From Terriglobales bacterium (GTDB taxonomy: Bacteria > Acidobacteriota > Terriglobia > Terriglobales > Acidobacteriaceae): DNA of 64,000 bases. Positions 27,919 to 37,336 of this stretch are shown here, in pieces; position 1 is the stretch's first letter, and every line of letters starts with the position of its first letter. The position numbers were made by a program, and so were the translations under genes. The notes beneath the pieces are model-generated. The model was not told the origin of the DNA. It did no database searches and worked only from the letters and a program-made list of their open reading frames with translations. The stretch is taken from assembly GCA_025936825.1 (NCBI GenBank), contig JAICSO010000003.1, positions 62,001 through 126,000 on the forward strand. Direction: 5' to 3'.

Positions 27919-29022
27919 CTAGAATACCTCTTTATTTACCACATACGGCATCTTCTTTACGTCTCCGCCGTAGTTGCCTTCCAGTACGTCAATTAGGCCT
28001 TGCACACACCGCCCCGCCATGCCTTTGTCGGGATCGGACGAAAGCCGCGTGATCTTCCCGGCACTGGCAAAGTGCGGCAGCAGGCGGCAACGGTCTTCGA
28101 TCGCAGGATCACGCAAAGGGGAGTCCGCTGGGAGAGGCTCCTTCTCGTAAACGTCCAGCGCGGCTCCCGCAATCCAGTTCTCTTTCAAAGCACGAGCGAG
28201 TGCCGCCTCATCGACGACCGGGCCGCGGGAGGTGTTCACCAGAAGCGCAGTGGGCTTCATCATCCGCAGCGTGCGCTCGTTGAATAGATGAAAGGTCGGG
28301 GTTGAGCTCTCGCCCGCGCGAATCAAGGGTACGTGAACGCTGATGAAATCCGCCTCACGTAGCGCCTCTTCAAACGAGACATATTTAATCCCCGTTTTCT
28401 CGCGCTGAATGCCGCGCGCATGGCGCAGATCCATCGTCTCCTGAATGCCCTTGATGAACTCGTGGTTCTGATATGCCGGGTCGTAGCACAGGATGTTCAT
28501 GTCGAAACCCGCGCACTTCTTGATCATCGCCAGCCCAATGCGCCCGGTGCCAATAATTGCAATCGTCTTTCCGGTGACCTCGTCGCCGAGGAAGGGAAGA
28601 TACGGATGCCAGAATCCCCATTTGTTTTCCCGTGTGAGGTGCTCGGCCGGCCAGAGCCGCCGCGCCAGGTCTCCCATGATGAAGAATGCGAACTCCGCAG
28701 TGGCCTCAGTCAGCACATCGGCTGTATTCGTGAACGGGACCTTGTAGCGGTTGGCGTCGGCCCGATTGATGTTGTCGAAGCCGACCGCCAGTTGCGCAAC
28801 GACTTTCAGCGTGCCTTTGCCGGCTTCGAAGACCTCGGCATCGATCTGATCCCGCAAAGTCGTGATCAGCCCATCAATGCGGGAACGTACCTTTTCGAGA
28901 AGCAGGGATTTTGGCGGTGCCTTCGGGTCGGGATAAACCTCAAGCTGATACCCACGCTTACGCAACACATCCAGTGCCGGACCAATATCGCAGGTAGCAA
29001 ATACGCGAAAGTTCTTGCTCAT
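27919..29022 (-). CDS. D-2-hydroxyacid dehydrogenase (glyoxylate/phosphoglycerate dehydrogenase-like)
   Basis: This 367-residue member of the 2-hydroxyacid dehydrogenase family has the NAD motif IAIIGTGRIGLAMIKKCAG, the catalytic Arg in LVNTSRGPVVDEAALARAL, and a His in LLPHFASAGKITR. The insertion around residues 225-245 (MDLRHARGIQREKTG) is longer than in standard GhrB or SerA. The open frame continues to 29151, but that extension is encoded by a CGCAAAG repeat, so the ATG at 29022 (MSKNFRVF) is chosen. The substrate is not resolved. It is a second hydroxyacid dehydrogenase besides the one at 14933. Confidence 0.9.
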   Translation of the reverse strand: MSKNFRVFATCDIGPALDVLRKRGYQLEVYPDPKAPPKSLLLEKVRSRIDGLITTLRDQIDAEVFEAGKGTLKVVAQLAVGFDNINRADANRYKVPFTNTADVLTEATAEFAFFIMGDLARRLWPAEHLTRENKWGFWHPYLPFLGDEVTGKTIAIIGTGRIGLAMIKKCAGFDMNILCYDPAYQNHEFIKGIQETMDLRHARGIQREKTGIKYVSFEEALREADFISVHVPLIRAGESSTPTFHLFNERTLRMMKPTALLVNTSRGPVVDEAALARALKENWIAGAALDVYEKEPLPADSPLRDPAIEDRCRLLPHFASAGKITRLSSDPDKGMAGRCVQGLIDVLEGNYGGDVKKMPYVVNKEVF

Positions 29023-29063
29023 AAAACCAATCTCTTCCTCGTTCTGAAAGTAATGCAAAACAC

Positions 29064-29145
29064 TGAACCGCAAAGATCGCAAAGTACGCCGAGAAATCTT
29101 TTGTTTGTTTTCCTCTGCCATCTCGGCGTACTCGGCGATCAGTCT
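29064..29145. repeat. CACGGAG-family hairpin repeat (CGCAAAGATCGCAAAG variant)
   Basis: AACCGCAAAGATCGCAAAG and TACGCCGAG units on the left are answered by CTCGGCGTACTCGGCGATC on the right, around a T-rich spacer. It sits upstream of the dehydrogenase start. Confidence 0.7.
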
Positions 29146-29147
29146 TC

Positions 29148-29663
29148 TCACTCAAACAGCCAGCGCGTTGCCGTAGGCGCAAACTTCTTTTCCCAAAAAC
29201 CGAACGCGACCTTCGGCTTCAAATAGAACACCGGATCCTTGAGTGCGATCATGTTCTCGCCCATTTCGCCGAGAGGGAATTTGTACTTCTTCTCGTAAAG
29301 CTTTACGAACTCGCGAATGCATTCCACGTTGCGCTCGGTTTCCACCGCTCCTTCCAGGATCACCGCCTCTGCAGCATTTTCGTTGCACATCGTGCAATTC
29401 GGGTTCGCTGCAAGGTTCTTTGCTTTTCGCGACTCCTTGCCTGTGCTGAAGTAGAGCACGCCGTCCATCCATAAGGCCCAGACCACCATCACGTGTGGGC
29501 GCCCGTCCGGACGGGTGGTCGCGATCCAATACTGTTTGCTCTTCTTCAGCCTGTCCTCCGCCCATTTCCACGACAAGAGGCCTTTCTTGCTTTTTGGTAA
29601 GCCATAGCCTTTCATTTGTGGACGTGTTGGCTTCGGTTGTCTGCTCTTGGTTTGTGTTCGCAT
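29148..29663 (-). CDS. Pyridoxamine 5'-phosphate oxidase-like split-barrel protein
   Basis: This 171-residue protein has the split beta-barrel flavin-binding pattern: YWIATTRPDGRPHVMVVWAL, then VLYFSTGKESRKAKNLAANP, where the Ser/Lys/Arg contact cofactor phosphate. The C-terminal half (YEKKYKFPLGEMGENMIAL and WLFE) is typical of the general-stress/F420-type members. The N-terminal 15 residues are basic and may not be part of the fold. It is a different subfamily from the 118-aa protein at 18045. Cofactor and substrate are unknown. Confidence 0.85.
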   Translation of the reverse strand: MRTQTKSRQPKPTRPQMKGYGLPKSKKGLLSWKWAEDRLKKSKQYWIATTRPDGRPHVMVVWALWMDGVLYFSTGKESRKAKNLAANPNCTMCNENAAEAVILEGAVETERNVECIREFVKLYEKKYKFPLGEMGENMIALKDPVFYLKPKVAFGFWEKKFAPTATRWLFE

Positions 29664-29680
29664 GATATTTGCCTAAGCGT

Positions 29681-29795
29681 CAACCGCAAAGATCGCAAAG
29701 TACGCAAAAATGGCCTGAATCGGTTTTGTGCGATCTTCCCTCCTTGGCGGTTTAATCTCTTTGTCTCTGCGATCTCCGCGTGCTCTGTGGTCAAA
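29681..29795. repeat. CACGGAG-family hairpin repeat, second CGCAAAG copy
   Basis: CAACCGCAAAGATCGCAAAG (left) and CTTGGCGG / GTCTCTGCGATCTCCGCG (right) lie between the split-barrel and aminotransferase genes; the right end overlaps the aminotransferase stop. Confidence 0.65.
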
Positions 29796-30984
29796 TGCCC
29801 TTGGTCTTAACCCAACCCGCAATCCGCTCCAAGGCGTTCCCGAGGTTCTCCATGGAGTTGGCCACGCTGAACCGCAAATACCCTTCTCCGAACTCGCCGA
29901 ATGATGCTCCTGACAAACATGCGATTCCGGCTTCATCGAGCAGGGCGTCGGAGAGTTCCTTCGATCGCAAACCGGTGCCTGTGATGTTTGGGAACGCATA
30001 AAACGCACCTTTTGGCATCCGACAGGAGAACCCGCGAATCTGGTTCAACCCCTCTACAAACACTTTGGCCCGCGCATGAAACTCGTCGCGCATGCGATCG
30101 ACGGAGGTCTGGTCTCCCCGCAGCGCCTCAACTCCCGCCATCTGCGTAAAGCTAGCCGTGCAGGAATTCGAGTTGACCATCAGCCGGGAGAAGTGTGCCG
30201 CCAGATCGGCGCGCATCACGCCATATCCGATCCGCCAGCCCGTCATGGCATAAGCCTTCGAGAATCCATCCAGCAGAATCGTCCGTTCCTTGAAACCCGG
30301 TTCCGACATGATCGAATGGTGCTCTCCCTCGAAGACCAGCCGGCCATAGATCTCATCAGACAGCACGAAGATGTCGCGGTCTCCAATGGCCGCAGCGATC
30401 TGCTCGATTTCCGCCTTCGAGAGCACGCCACCCGTTGGGTTCTGGGGGGAATTCAGGATGATAAGCCGCGTGCGATCGGTGATCAGGGAAGAGAACTCAT
30501 CGACATCGAACGCGAAGTCTTTCTCTTCACGCAAGCGGATTGGCACTGGCCTCCCACCGACATAGCGGATCATCGACTCATATATGGGGAAGCCGGGATT
30601 CGGATAAATGACTTCGTCGCCGTCGTCCACTAGAGCAAGGATGGAGTAGAAGATGATCGGTTTACCGCCAGGGACGACTACAACCTCGTCAGCGCTGACT
30701 GAAACTCCGCGCGTGCGGCTGACTTCGGCAGCGATAGCCTCGCGCAGTTCGGGATAGCCGGCGGAGGGGCCGTAGTGCGTCCATCCGGCATTAAGCGCAT
30801 TGACCCCGGCGTTGACGATGTTAGAGGGCGTTGCGAAATCGGGCTCGCCGATTTCAAGGTGAATGATGCTCTTGCCCTGGCATTCCAGGTCGCGCGCCCG
30901 GCCCAGCACCTGAAATGCGCTTTCAGTGCCCAGTCGCGACATGCGCTCTGCTAACCGCAATTCGATCTGTCCCGTGCGGCCCAT
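29791..30984 (-). CDS. PLP-dependent aminotransferase, class I/II (aspartate aminotransferase-like)
   Basis: A 397-residue fold-type I aminotransferase. HYGPSAGYPELREAIA and VVVPGGKPIIFYSI form the substrate and phosphate sites. ILNSPQNPTGGVLS supplies the Asn, the PLP-binding Lys is in DGFSKAYAMTGWRIGYG, and the carboxylate-binding Arg lies in the C-terminal GYLRFSVA. The arrangement fits the AspC/alanine aminotransferase-like Iγ group. The upstream -10-like TACAAT (about 31002-31007 on the minus strand) is near the ATG. Amino acid specificity cannot be assigned. Confidence 0.92.
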   Translation of the reverse strand: MGRTGQIELRLAERMSRLGTESAFQVLGRARDLECQGKSIIHLEIGEPDFATPSNIVNAGVNALNAGWTHYGPSAGYPELREAIAAEVSRTRGVSVSADEVVVVPGGKPIIFYSILALVDDGDEVIYPNPGFPIYESMIRYVGGRPVPIRLREEKDFAFDVDEFSSLITDRTRLIILNSPQNPTGGVLSKAEIEQIAAAIGDRDIFVLSDEIYGRLVFEGEHHSIMSEPGFKERTILLDGFSKAYAMTGWRIGYGVMRADLAAHFSRLMVNSNSCTASFTQMAGVEALRGDQTSVDRMRDEFHARAKVFVEGLNQIRGFSCRMPKGAFYAFPNITGTGLRSKELSDALLDEAGIACLSGASFGEFGEGYLRFSVANSMENLGNALERIAGWVKTKGI

Positions 30985-31099
30985 AGGCGCAAAGCCCGTT
31001 TATTGTACTACCGACAGAAGTGAATTCACCACGGAGGCACCGAGAGCACGGAGAAAGATTCGTCCAAGTTTTTCGTAAGGGTGTGTCAGCGATTCGTTC

Positions 31100-31816
31100 C
31101 TAGTAACTTTCGCCCTTCGACACCGCCAGATATGTGAGCTTCCCGTCGGTAAACCTCACCTCGATGTACAACTCCAGGTCGTACGAATCGTAGCTGTCGT
31201 GAAATTCCTTGTCTGTGAGATCGGAGTGTTCGGAGCGCAGCTGCGCCAGCTTATCGTCAGGCGTGTGCTTCTCAATATCCCGGTAATAGATGAAGCGGTT
31301 CGGGAAGGAGAAATCAGGTTTGCCGAGGACCTGTTCGACCTCGGTCGGAGAAATCCCTAACCCTAATCCGCTTTTCGTCCGCAGTGACGGCTTGAGCTGT
31401 GTCGACCCCGCGCATAATGCCTGGCCATTCCACGGCTGCCCTTCGGTAAAAAGGTAAAAAGACTCGTTGGATTCTCCATGCTCAAACACCAGGCGCACGG
31501 ATGGATTTTGCCCGAACACGTAGCAGAACTGTTCGCGCCCGTTATTTCCTTTGCTCCTGAGGGCTGAAATCGTCCAGCCCAATTTTTCCCGCAAATTGCG
31601 AAACGGAGTATCGCCTTCCAAATTCAGGCCGGCAATCTCAAAATTCGCTGCTGCGAGTTCGTCACCCTTTGGTTTGTTGTTGGGCCACTCGAAGTTCTCG
31701 TTCAGCACCGACCACCAATCCGTGCGGTCTGCCAGTCGCACCGTTGTGTTGGTGTCTTGCGAAAGCGTAAGGGATGGAAGGAGAAGCGCAAGGATGAAAG
31801 CAGTAAGGGTCCTCAT
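31100..31816 (-). CDS. Secreted hypothetical protein with a SmpA/BamE-like segment (238 aa)
   Basis: A signal peptide (LTAFILALLLPSLTLSQD) leads into a protein of unknown function. Residues 150-180 contain LGLGISPTEVEQVLGKPD, the pattern seen in small outer-membrane lipoproteins of the SmpA/OmlA (BamE) fold, here without a lipobox. The C-terminus ends in a beta-strand-rich segment (LELYIEVRFTDGKLTYLAV). It is 39 bp downstream of the SH3/TPR protein and probably co-transcribed with it. Confidence 0.7.
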   Translation of the reverse strand: MRTLTAFILALLLPSLTLSQDTNTTVRLADRTDWWSVLNENFEWPNNKPKGDELAAANFEIAGLNLEGDTPFRNLREKLGWTISALRSKGNNGREQFCYVFGQNPSVRLVFEHGESNESFYLFTEGQPWNGQALCAGSTQLKPSLRTKSGLGLGISPTEVEQVLGKPDFSFPNRFIYYRDIEKHTPDDKLAQLRSEHSDLTDKEFHDSYDSYDLELYIEVRFTDGKLTYLAVSKGESY

Positions 31817-31855
31817 GCAGGCGAAGGCCCAATGTTTAGGTTGACCTGCATGGAT

Positions 31856-32776
31856 CTATTGTCCGTTCCCATACGTCGGAATTCCTTGCTGCACCATGTA
31901 CAACAAACGTTGCGCCCGGTCTGCCCAATCGCTCTGCGGCGCCTGAGATATCACGCGCTGTGTTGTCGAGATGGAGCGGCTTTTGGCTTCATCGGATTTC
32001 TTAAGATTCTCTTCCGTCTTGTAAATCTCAATCAGGGCCGACCAGCGATAAGCCGCCTGATACAAGGCCTCGGCGACGGCCGGAGACTGCGGAAAGTCTT
32101 TCGCGTAATTCTCGTAAATCTCGGCTTCTTTCGCTGGGCACTTCGATTGTCCTTGCCAGTCGCCACAAAGCTTGTTGTCGATGAAATGAAACGCGGCGAG
32201 GTAAGCCCATTTTGTGCCAGGGAACTTCTTGATGACTTTCTTGAAGTAGTCCTCATTCATCCCCTTGCGGAGATAAGACTCCTGCTCATGAGCCGATGGC
32301 AGCGACATCACGTCCGCTTTCTCAATTTGCCAGCGGATGTCGGCGGAACGATACATTCCCTCGGCTGCGATTGGCGAATTGGGAAAGAGTTCGGCCACCT
32401 CGGCGTATAACCGTAAAGCATCCTGCGCGGCATAGCGACGTCCATGAGGGCGACTGGCCTCGTCCTCCGAATCGACTGCCTCGCCAAAAAGAATCTGGTC
32501 GCCATTTGGCGTGCTGGGCTGAATCAGTCCCTTGTTCTCCATCCAGCCCGTGACAATGCGCTCTTCGGTGACGTTCGCTTCTACGTGCGCCCAGTTGCCG
32601 CTGGCGCCGAGAAAAATCACTTCGCGCCCGCGATCCAGATCCACTAATTTCTGGGAACTGGCGTCGGGTGAAAGGTAAATTGGTGCAACACGAATCGTGG
32701 CCGCATGCACGGCGTCGAGCGCCGGCAGGGCAGGGCAGAGCACTAGGACGAAGCTGAGCGCCAACAGATGTTTCAT
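31856..32776 (-). CDS. Periplasmic protein with SH3-like and TPR-like regions (306 aa)
   Basis: After a signal peptide (LLALSFVLVLCPALPALDAVHA) comes a bacterial SH3-like domain (about residues 27-90: IRVAPIYLSPDASSQKLVDL ... GNWAHVEAN). The rest is alpha-helical with TPR-type spacing, e.g. ALRLYAEVAELFPNSPIAAEG, KKVIKKFPGTKWAYLAAFH and YENYAKDFPQSPAVAEALYQ. This resembles the helical repeat of BamD/YbgF-type proteins, which bind cell-envelope partners. The function is unknown. Possibly an operon with the 238-aa protein. Confidence 0.75.
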   Translation of the reverse strand: MKHLLALSFVLVLCPALPALDAVHAATIRVAPIYLSPDASSQKLVDLDRGREVIFLGASGNWAHVEANVTEERIVTGWMENKGLIQPSTPNGDQILFGEAVDSEDEASRPHGRRYAAQDALRLYAEVAELFPNSPIAAEGMYRSADIRWQIEKADVMSLPSAHEQESYLRKGMNEDYFKKVIKKFPGTKWAYLAAFHFIDNKLCGDWQGQSKCPAKEAEIYENYAKDFPQSPAVAEALYQAAYRWSALIEIYKTEENLKKSDEAKSRSISTTQRVISQAPQSDWADRAQRLLYMVQQGIPTYGNGQ

Positions 32777-32886
32777 TCAGGTTCCTGAGATCCCAAGCGA
32801 TATGGTACAGCGGGTAGACGGTCCCCAGCCAGTATGACCGTGGCGGAAACGCTCCTGAAGACTTGGATGCGGCCAGCGAATTGCGT

Positions 32887-33837
32887 CTAAACCCGCAAAC
32901 GCTCCAGCATCTCCGGGTCAATATTGCCGCCGCTGATCAGGGCAACGGCGGCTTTGGACACCGGTAGCGTGTCGCGGTGGAATAACCAGGCAGCGGGCGC
33001 TACCGCGCCGCTGGGTTCGGCCACGGTCTTGGGATTCCGCGCGAGTGTGCGAACAGCCTCATCAATTTCTGCTTCAGATACGGTCACAACGTCATCCACG
33101 TAGCGGCGTATGTAGTCGAACGTGATCGTCCCGACGTACATGGCGCGCAGACCGTCGGCGGAAGTGGATGCAACTTGCTCTGCAGGCAACTTCACGATCT
33201 GGCCGGCGCGTAGACTCGCCTGCGCATCGGCCGCGAGCTCCGGTTCGACACCGATCACTTTGACGTGAGGCTTGAGCGATTTCACTGCTGTGGCGATGCC
33301 ACTGATCACCCCTCCACCGCCAACAGGAACCAGCACCAGGTCCACATCCGGCAAGTCCTCCACGATCTCCAATCCGAGAGTTCCTTGACCTGCGATGATC
33401 TGCTCGTCGTCATAAGGAGGAATCATCGTGTAGCCGTGCTTGGCCGCGAGTTCCTCCGCCTTGGTCATACGCTCGACTCCGCTTGGTCCTACGTAAACAA
33501 CTTCGGCGCCGAGCGCTTCGGTGGCCTCGCGCTTCACTGCCGGAGCTACACGCGGCATCACAATAACCGCTTTGCTGTTGAGTGCTCGCGCTGCGTAGGC
33601 GACCCCTTGCGCATGATTTCCGCTGGAATACGCAATTACGCCACGGGATCGCTCTTCGGGCGTGAGCGACGCGATCTTGTTGTAAGCCCCGCGAATCTTG
33701 AATGCACCGACGGGCTGGAGGTTCTCCGGTTTCAGGTAAAGCGTGCTTCCGCCGTGCTCAAGCGGAATGAGCGGCGTGCGGATGGCCACACCGGATAGGC
33801 GGTCGCGAGCTTGTTGAATGTCAGAGAGGGTGATCAT
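32887..33837 (-). CDS. Threonine/serine dehydratase-type PLP enzyme
   Basis: This 316-residue fold-type II PLP enzyme has the Schiff-base Lys in GAFKIRGAYNKIASL, the Asn-containing SSGNHAQGVAYAA loop, and the Gly loop VPVGGGGVISG that holds the PLP phosphate. It lacks the C-terminal ACT-like regulatory domain of biosynthetic IlvA, so it fits catabolic threonine dehydratase or serine racemase. AGGGTGATC precedes the ATG region. Serine racemase activity would supply D-Ser for peptidoglycan, but this cannot be decided by sequence reading. Confidence 0.9.
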   Translation of the reverse strand: MITLSDIQQARDRLSGVAIRTPLIPLEHGGSTLYLKPENLQPVGAFKIRGAYNKIASLTPEERSRGVIAYSSGNHAQGVAYAARALNSKAVIVMPRVAPAVKREATEALGAEVVYVGPSGVERMTKAEELAAKHGYTMIPPYDDEQIIAGQGTLGLEIVEDLPDVDLVLVPVGGGGVISGIATAVKSLKPHVKVIGVEPELAADAQASLRAGQIVKLPAEQVASTSADGLRAMYVGTITFDYIRRYVDDVVTVSEAEIDEAVRTLARNPKTVAEPSGAVAPAAWLFHRDTLPVSKAAVALISGGNIDPEMLERLRV

Positions 33838-33903
33838 TGAGATGACCGCGTAGCAACTTTAGAGTTGATGGCTGATCTTCACATCTCAGAACTTTTATAT
33901 CTT

Positions 33904-34015
33904 GTCATTCCGAGAAATGGGCGAAGCGGAATGACGAGGAACCTGTTCCTCCCCTGCTAAAACGGTGCTGCCCCAGAAAAGCAGGTTCCTCGTCGCTGCG
34001 CTTCTCGGAATGACA
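33904..34015. repeat. GTCATTCCGAG hairpin repeat
   Basis: GTCATTCCGAGAAATGGGCG with GAGGAACCTG on the left mirrors CAGGTTCCTCGTCGCTGCGC and CTCGGAATGAC on the right: a 112-bp inverted repeat between two minus-strand genes. A one-armed copy is nested at 10873, and a diverged GTCATCCTGAGCGAAGCG copy is at 53836. Confidence 0.85.
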
Positions 34016-34035
34016 TCGTAAAAGGTCGTGGAGCG

Positions 34036-35700
34036 CTAGATCTCCAAAATGACCGGCATGATCAGCGGCCGCTTCTGTGTTTGCTTCGAGATGAACCGCT
34101 TCAAATCAGCGCGGATTTTTTCTTTGATCACGCCGTAATCTGCGCGCTCTTCTTCGCTGGATTGCCCCAGCGTCTGCTGTACGACTGCTTTGGCCTCATC
34201 CCAAAACCCGTTCTCGCCGCCGGAGAACCCGCGCGTCACGATCTCCGGTGTGACCTCGACTTTGCCGGTCAGCTTATTGATTGCGATGATCGGCAAGACA
34301 AATCCATCTTCGCTGAGATGGCGCCGATCTTTAATTACGAGATCTTCGACCACGTCAGTGCGCGAGCCGGAGTCGATGCAGATGCGCCCGACGTTTACCT
34401 TCCCGGCTTTTCTGGCACCCAGTTCATCGAACTCCAGGATGTCGCCGCTCTCAATCAGCATGACGTTGCCGACCGAGCCGCGCATGGACTGTGCCAACTC
34501 GGCGTGCAGCTTCAGTTGCCGGTACTCGCCGTGAATTGGGATGAAGTACTTCGGCTTGACCAGGTTGATGATGAGCTTGAGTTCTTCCTGGCTGGCGTGG
34601 CCGCTGACGTGGACCGGCGGAGACGAACCGTCGTCATAAATGACGTGTGCCTCGCGCCGGAACAGATGGTCCACCATGCGGTAGATTGCTTTTTCGTTGC
34701 CTGGAATGATTCGCGACGAGAGCACCACCGTGTCGCCCTTTTCGATTTTCGCGTGCTTATGATTGTCCACAGCCGCGCGCGAAAGCGCTGACATCGGCTC
34801 GCCCTGCGTGCCGCTGATCATCACACACACTTTTTCCGGCGCGTAATTCTTGATTTCGCCAGGATGGATCAGCAGTCCGTCAGGGATTTCCAAATACCCA
34901 AGATCTTCCGCGATCTCCGAAGAACTGTTCATGGATCGCCCCACAAACGCCACTTTGCGCTTGTGCTCCCATGCCAGTTCGACTGCGAGCTTGATCCGGT
35001 GAATCGACGACGAGAAGCACGAGATGAACAGTCGTCTCTCAGTGCGCGCAAAGACCTCATCGAATTTCCGGCGCACTGCCCGCTCGCTTGGTGTGTAACC
35101 TCGACGCTCGACGTTCGTGGAATCTTGAAACAGCGCCAGCACGCCTTCCTTGCCATATTCGGCGAACGCGTGCAGATCGAAGAGCCGATTGTCGGTTGGC
35201 GTGGGATCAACTTTGAAATCGCCGGTGTGAATCATGACGCCGAGCGGCGTGTGAATCGCGAGCGCCACGCAATCGACGAGACTGTGCGTTACCTGGATGG
35301 GATGGATCGTGAAAGGCCCGATCTTGAACCGGTCGCCAGGCCGAATCTCGCGTAGGTCCGCGTTGTCGAGTAATCCATGCTCATCGAGCTTGTCTTCGAC
35401 GTAGGCGAGGGTGAACTCCGTGCCCCACACCGGAACATTCAGCTCGGAAAGGATCCACGGCAACGCGCCGATGTGGTCTTCGTGACCATGCGTCAGAACA
35501 ATCGCGCGTACCCTGTGGCGGTTCTCGATCAGGTAGGAAATGTCGGGAACGACGATGTCCACGCCCAGGAGTTCCGCTTCCGGGAACATCATGCCGGCAT
35601 CGATGACGATGATGTCCTCGCCCCAGCGCACGGCCATGCAGTTCATGCCGAATTCGCCGAGGCCGCCGAGCGGCACGATATGCAGTTTTCCTGAGGGCAT
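34036..35700 (-). CDS. rnj: Ribonuclease J
   Basis: At 554 residues this is a beta-CASP metallo-beta-lactamase ribonuclease of the RNase J family, with 5'-3' exo- and endonuclease activity in mRNA decay and rRNA processing. The zinc motif is LTHGHEDHIGALPW, followed by VTHSLVDCVALAI and HTGDFKVDPTPTD. The beta-CASP domain (FISCFSSSIHRIKLAVELAW) and ISGTQGEPMSAL follow, then HVSGHASQEEL and IPIHGEYRQLKLHAELA. A candidate -10 TACGAT (35714-35719) ends 13 nt before the ATG and there is no Shine-Dalgarno, so the leader is very short. Confidence 0.96.
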   Translation of the reverse strand: MPSGKLHIVPLGGLGEFGMNCMAVRWGEDIIVIDAGMMFPEAELLGVDIVVPDISYLIENRHRVRAIVLTHGHEDHIGALPWILSELNVPVWGTEFTLAYVEDKLDEHGLLDNADLREIRPGDRFKIGPFTIHPIQVTHSLVDCVALAIHTPLGVMIHTGDFKVDPTPTDNRLFDLHAFAEYGKEGVLALFQDSTNVERRGYTPSERAVRRKFDEVFARTERRLFISCFSSSIHRIKLAVELAWEHKRKVAFVGRSMNSSSEIAEDLGYLEIPDGLLIHPGEIKNYAPEKVCVMISGTQGEPMSALSRAAVDNHKHAKIEKGDTVVLSSRIIPGNEKAIYRMVDHLFRREAHVIYDDGSSPPVHVSGHASQEELKLIINLVKPKYFIPIHGEYRQLKLHAELAQSMRGSVGNVMLIESGDILEFDELGARKAGKVNVGRICIDSGSRTDVVEDLVIKDRRHLSEDGFVLPIIAINKLTGKVEVTPEIVTRGFSGGENGFWDEAKAVVQQTLGQSSEEERADYGVIKEKIRADLKRFISKQTQKRPLIMPVILEI

Positions 35701-35843
35701 GAAGGAACTTCTGATCGTAGCATGAGAGCTAGGAGCGGTGAGCTATCGGCCGCGAGCATTCCACCGTGCGATTGCGGCAGATTGCCCGCTGTTCATTGCT
35801 CATCGACCGCCGCTCTTGCGAAGGCTATAGAATTAAGTTCAGC

Positions 35844-36518
35844 ATGGCCGACAAATCCTGGCTTCGCCGCCGCGTCGAGAAAGCGCTCTATCGAGCACTG
35901 TGGCGTGCCTACAAGACCGTCCGCATTGATCCCGATCGCTTTCTCATGGAGCTTCGCGCCGGCCATGGCTTGCCGATTACGAGCTTCCAGGGTGCCTTTT
36001 CTGTCGATCCGCCAATCCTTGACGATATAGCTGAGAACATCATTCATTCCGGCATGAAGATGGCGGCTGCCGAAGGCGCGGGATTCGGTCTTGGTGGAAT
36101 CATCACGATTCTTCCCGACTTCAGCATTCTCGCGGGCATTACTCTTCGAACCATCCAGAAACTCAGCCTGCTCTACGGCTTCGAGTACAACACTGACGAA
36201 GAGATGGCCGAACTATGGATAGCTGCCGCCAGCGCTGCCGGAGTGGATCTCGGGCGAGAGTTGCTGGAGAAAAACGTGGTGAACCGGCTAATCCCGCGCA
36301 TCATCCAACAGATTGCCGCGAAGGCCAGCACCGAATTCGTGGAAAAATGGGCGGGAAGACTGGTTCCAGTGGTCAGTTCGTTGATCGGCGGCACGTTGAA
36401 TTACTATTTTGTGCGCGGATGGGGCGAACGCGCTCACACTCATTTCCGCGAGAAGCACCTCGCGCGCAAGCAGCAACTGCTGCAGGCAGCAGACCTTGAG
36501 ACCCGCCCGGCAATTTGA
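35844..36518 (+). CDS. EcsC-like protein (224 aa)
   Basis: The protein shows the EcsC-type pattern: a Gly-rich hydrophobic segment GAGFGLGGIITILPDFSILAGI followed by TLRTIQKLSLLYGF, then a second hydrophobic stretch LVPVVSSLIGGTLNYYFV near the C-terminus (motifs abbreviated). EcsC-family proteins are of unclear function and are named after the third gene of the Bacillus ecs ABC-transporter locus. The ATG at 35844 is chosen because TAGAAT (35828-35833) lies 10 nt before it; the frame is open upstream without conservation. It may share a transcript with modA, 14 bp downstream. Confidence 0.8.
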   Translation: MADKSWLRRRVEKALYRALWRAYKTVRIDPDRFLMELRAGHGLPITSFQGAFSVDPPILDDIAENIIHSGMKMAAAEGAGFGLGGIITILPDFSILAGITLRTIQKLSLLYGFEYNTDEEMAELWIAAASAAGVDLGRELLEKNVVNRLIPRIIQQIAAKASTEFVEKWAGRLVPVVSSLIGGTLNYYFVRGWGERAHTHFREKHLARKQQLLQAADLETRPAI

Positions 36519-36532
36519 AAGTCCGTTGATCT

Positions 36533-37285
36533 ATGAAAGCATTTCTTCTCAGCGTTCTGCTTCTGGTGTGTACCGCGCCGCTGCTTGCGCAAGAACTGAC
36601 CGTTGCGGCGGCCGCAGATCTGCGTCCCGCTCTCGACGAAATCAACGCCAAGTTTAAGGCCGAATCGGGGATCGAGCTACACATCAGCTATGGTTCCTCG
36701 GGAAACTTCTTCCAGCAGTTGCAGAACGGCGCGCCCTTTGATGTGTTCCTCTCCGCCAACGTGGACTATCCAAAAAAGCTAGCGCAAGCAGGGCTGGTTG
36801 CTTCCGGGACGTACTACGAGTTCGCTCGAGGCAGCATTGTCCTAATCGTGCCGTACGATTCCAAGATTGATCTGACCGAGGGTCTTCATGCACTGCTCAC
36901 GCCTGCCGTCAAGAAGATTGCGATAGCGAATCCGAGTCATGCTCCTTACGGACAGGCGGCCGTCGCAGCGATCAAAAGCATGGGAATTTACGACTGGGTC
37001 GCACCACATCTCGTAATGGGGGAGAATATTTCGGAAGCGGCGTCTTTCGTTCTCTCAGGGGCTGCAGACGTCGGCATTGTTGCGAAATCTCTGGCGCTCG
37101 CCCCAGCTGCGGCCAAGCGGGCCAAATTCGTGGATATAGCCGCGAAGAATTATCCGCCCTTGTTGCAGGCAATGGTTGTGATGAAATCGGCGAAAGATCA
37201 GTCCGCCGCGGCACGCTTTGAAACCTTCATGCGATCGGAAGACACCAAGAAGATTCTCCAACAGTTTGGATTCGATCTTCCCTAG
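36533..37285 (+). CDS. modA: Molybdate ABC transporter substrate-binding protein (orphan)
   Basis: A signal peptide (FLLSVLLLVCTAPLLAQE) is followed by a 230-residue periplasmic binding protein. The oxyanion-binding residues are in TVAAAADLRPALDEI and HISYGSSGNFFQQLQNGAPF, with LSANVDYPKKL and ANPSHAPYGQAA completing the ModA pattern. Molybdate or tungstate is the expected ligand. No modB or modC is next to it, and the following genes are on the other strand, so the permease must be encoded elsewhere or this is a stand-alone binder. Confidence 0.92.
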   Translation: MKAFLLSVLLLVCTAPLLAQELTVAAAADLRPALDEINAKFKAESGIELHISYGSSGNFFQQLQNGAPFDVFLSANVDYPKKLAQAGLVASGTYYEFARGSIVLIVPYDSKIDLTEGLHALLTPAVKKIAIANPSHAPYGQAAVAAIKSMGIYDWVAPHLVMGENISEAASFVLSGAADVGIVAKSLALAPAAAKRAKFVDIAAKNYPPLLQAMVVMKSAKDQSAAARFETFMRSEDTKKILQQFGFDLP

Positions 37286-37336
37286 GTGTTCCTTCGTGTA
37301 ACTTCGTGGCCTTTGTGGTGAGGATGTCTGAAGTGA

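Noticed and set aside
28420-29226. 268-codon plus-strand frame opposite the hydroxyacid dehydrogenase
   Set aside because: Antisense shadow; the opposite strand carries NAD-binding and catalytic motifs.
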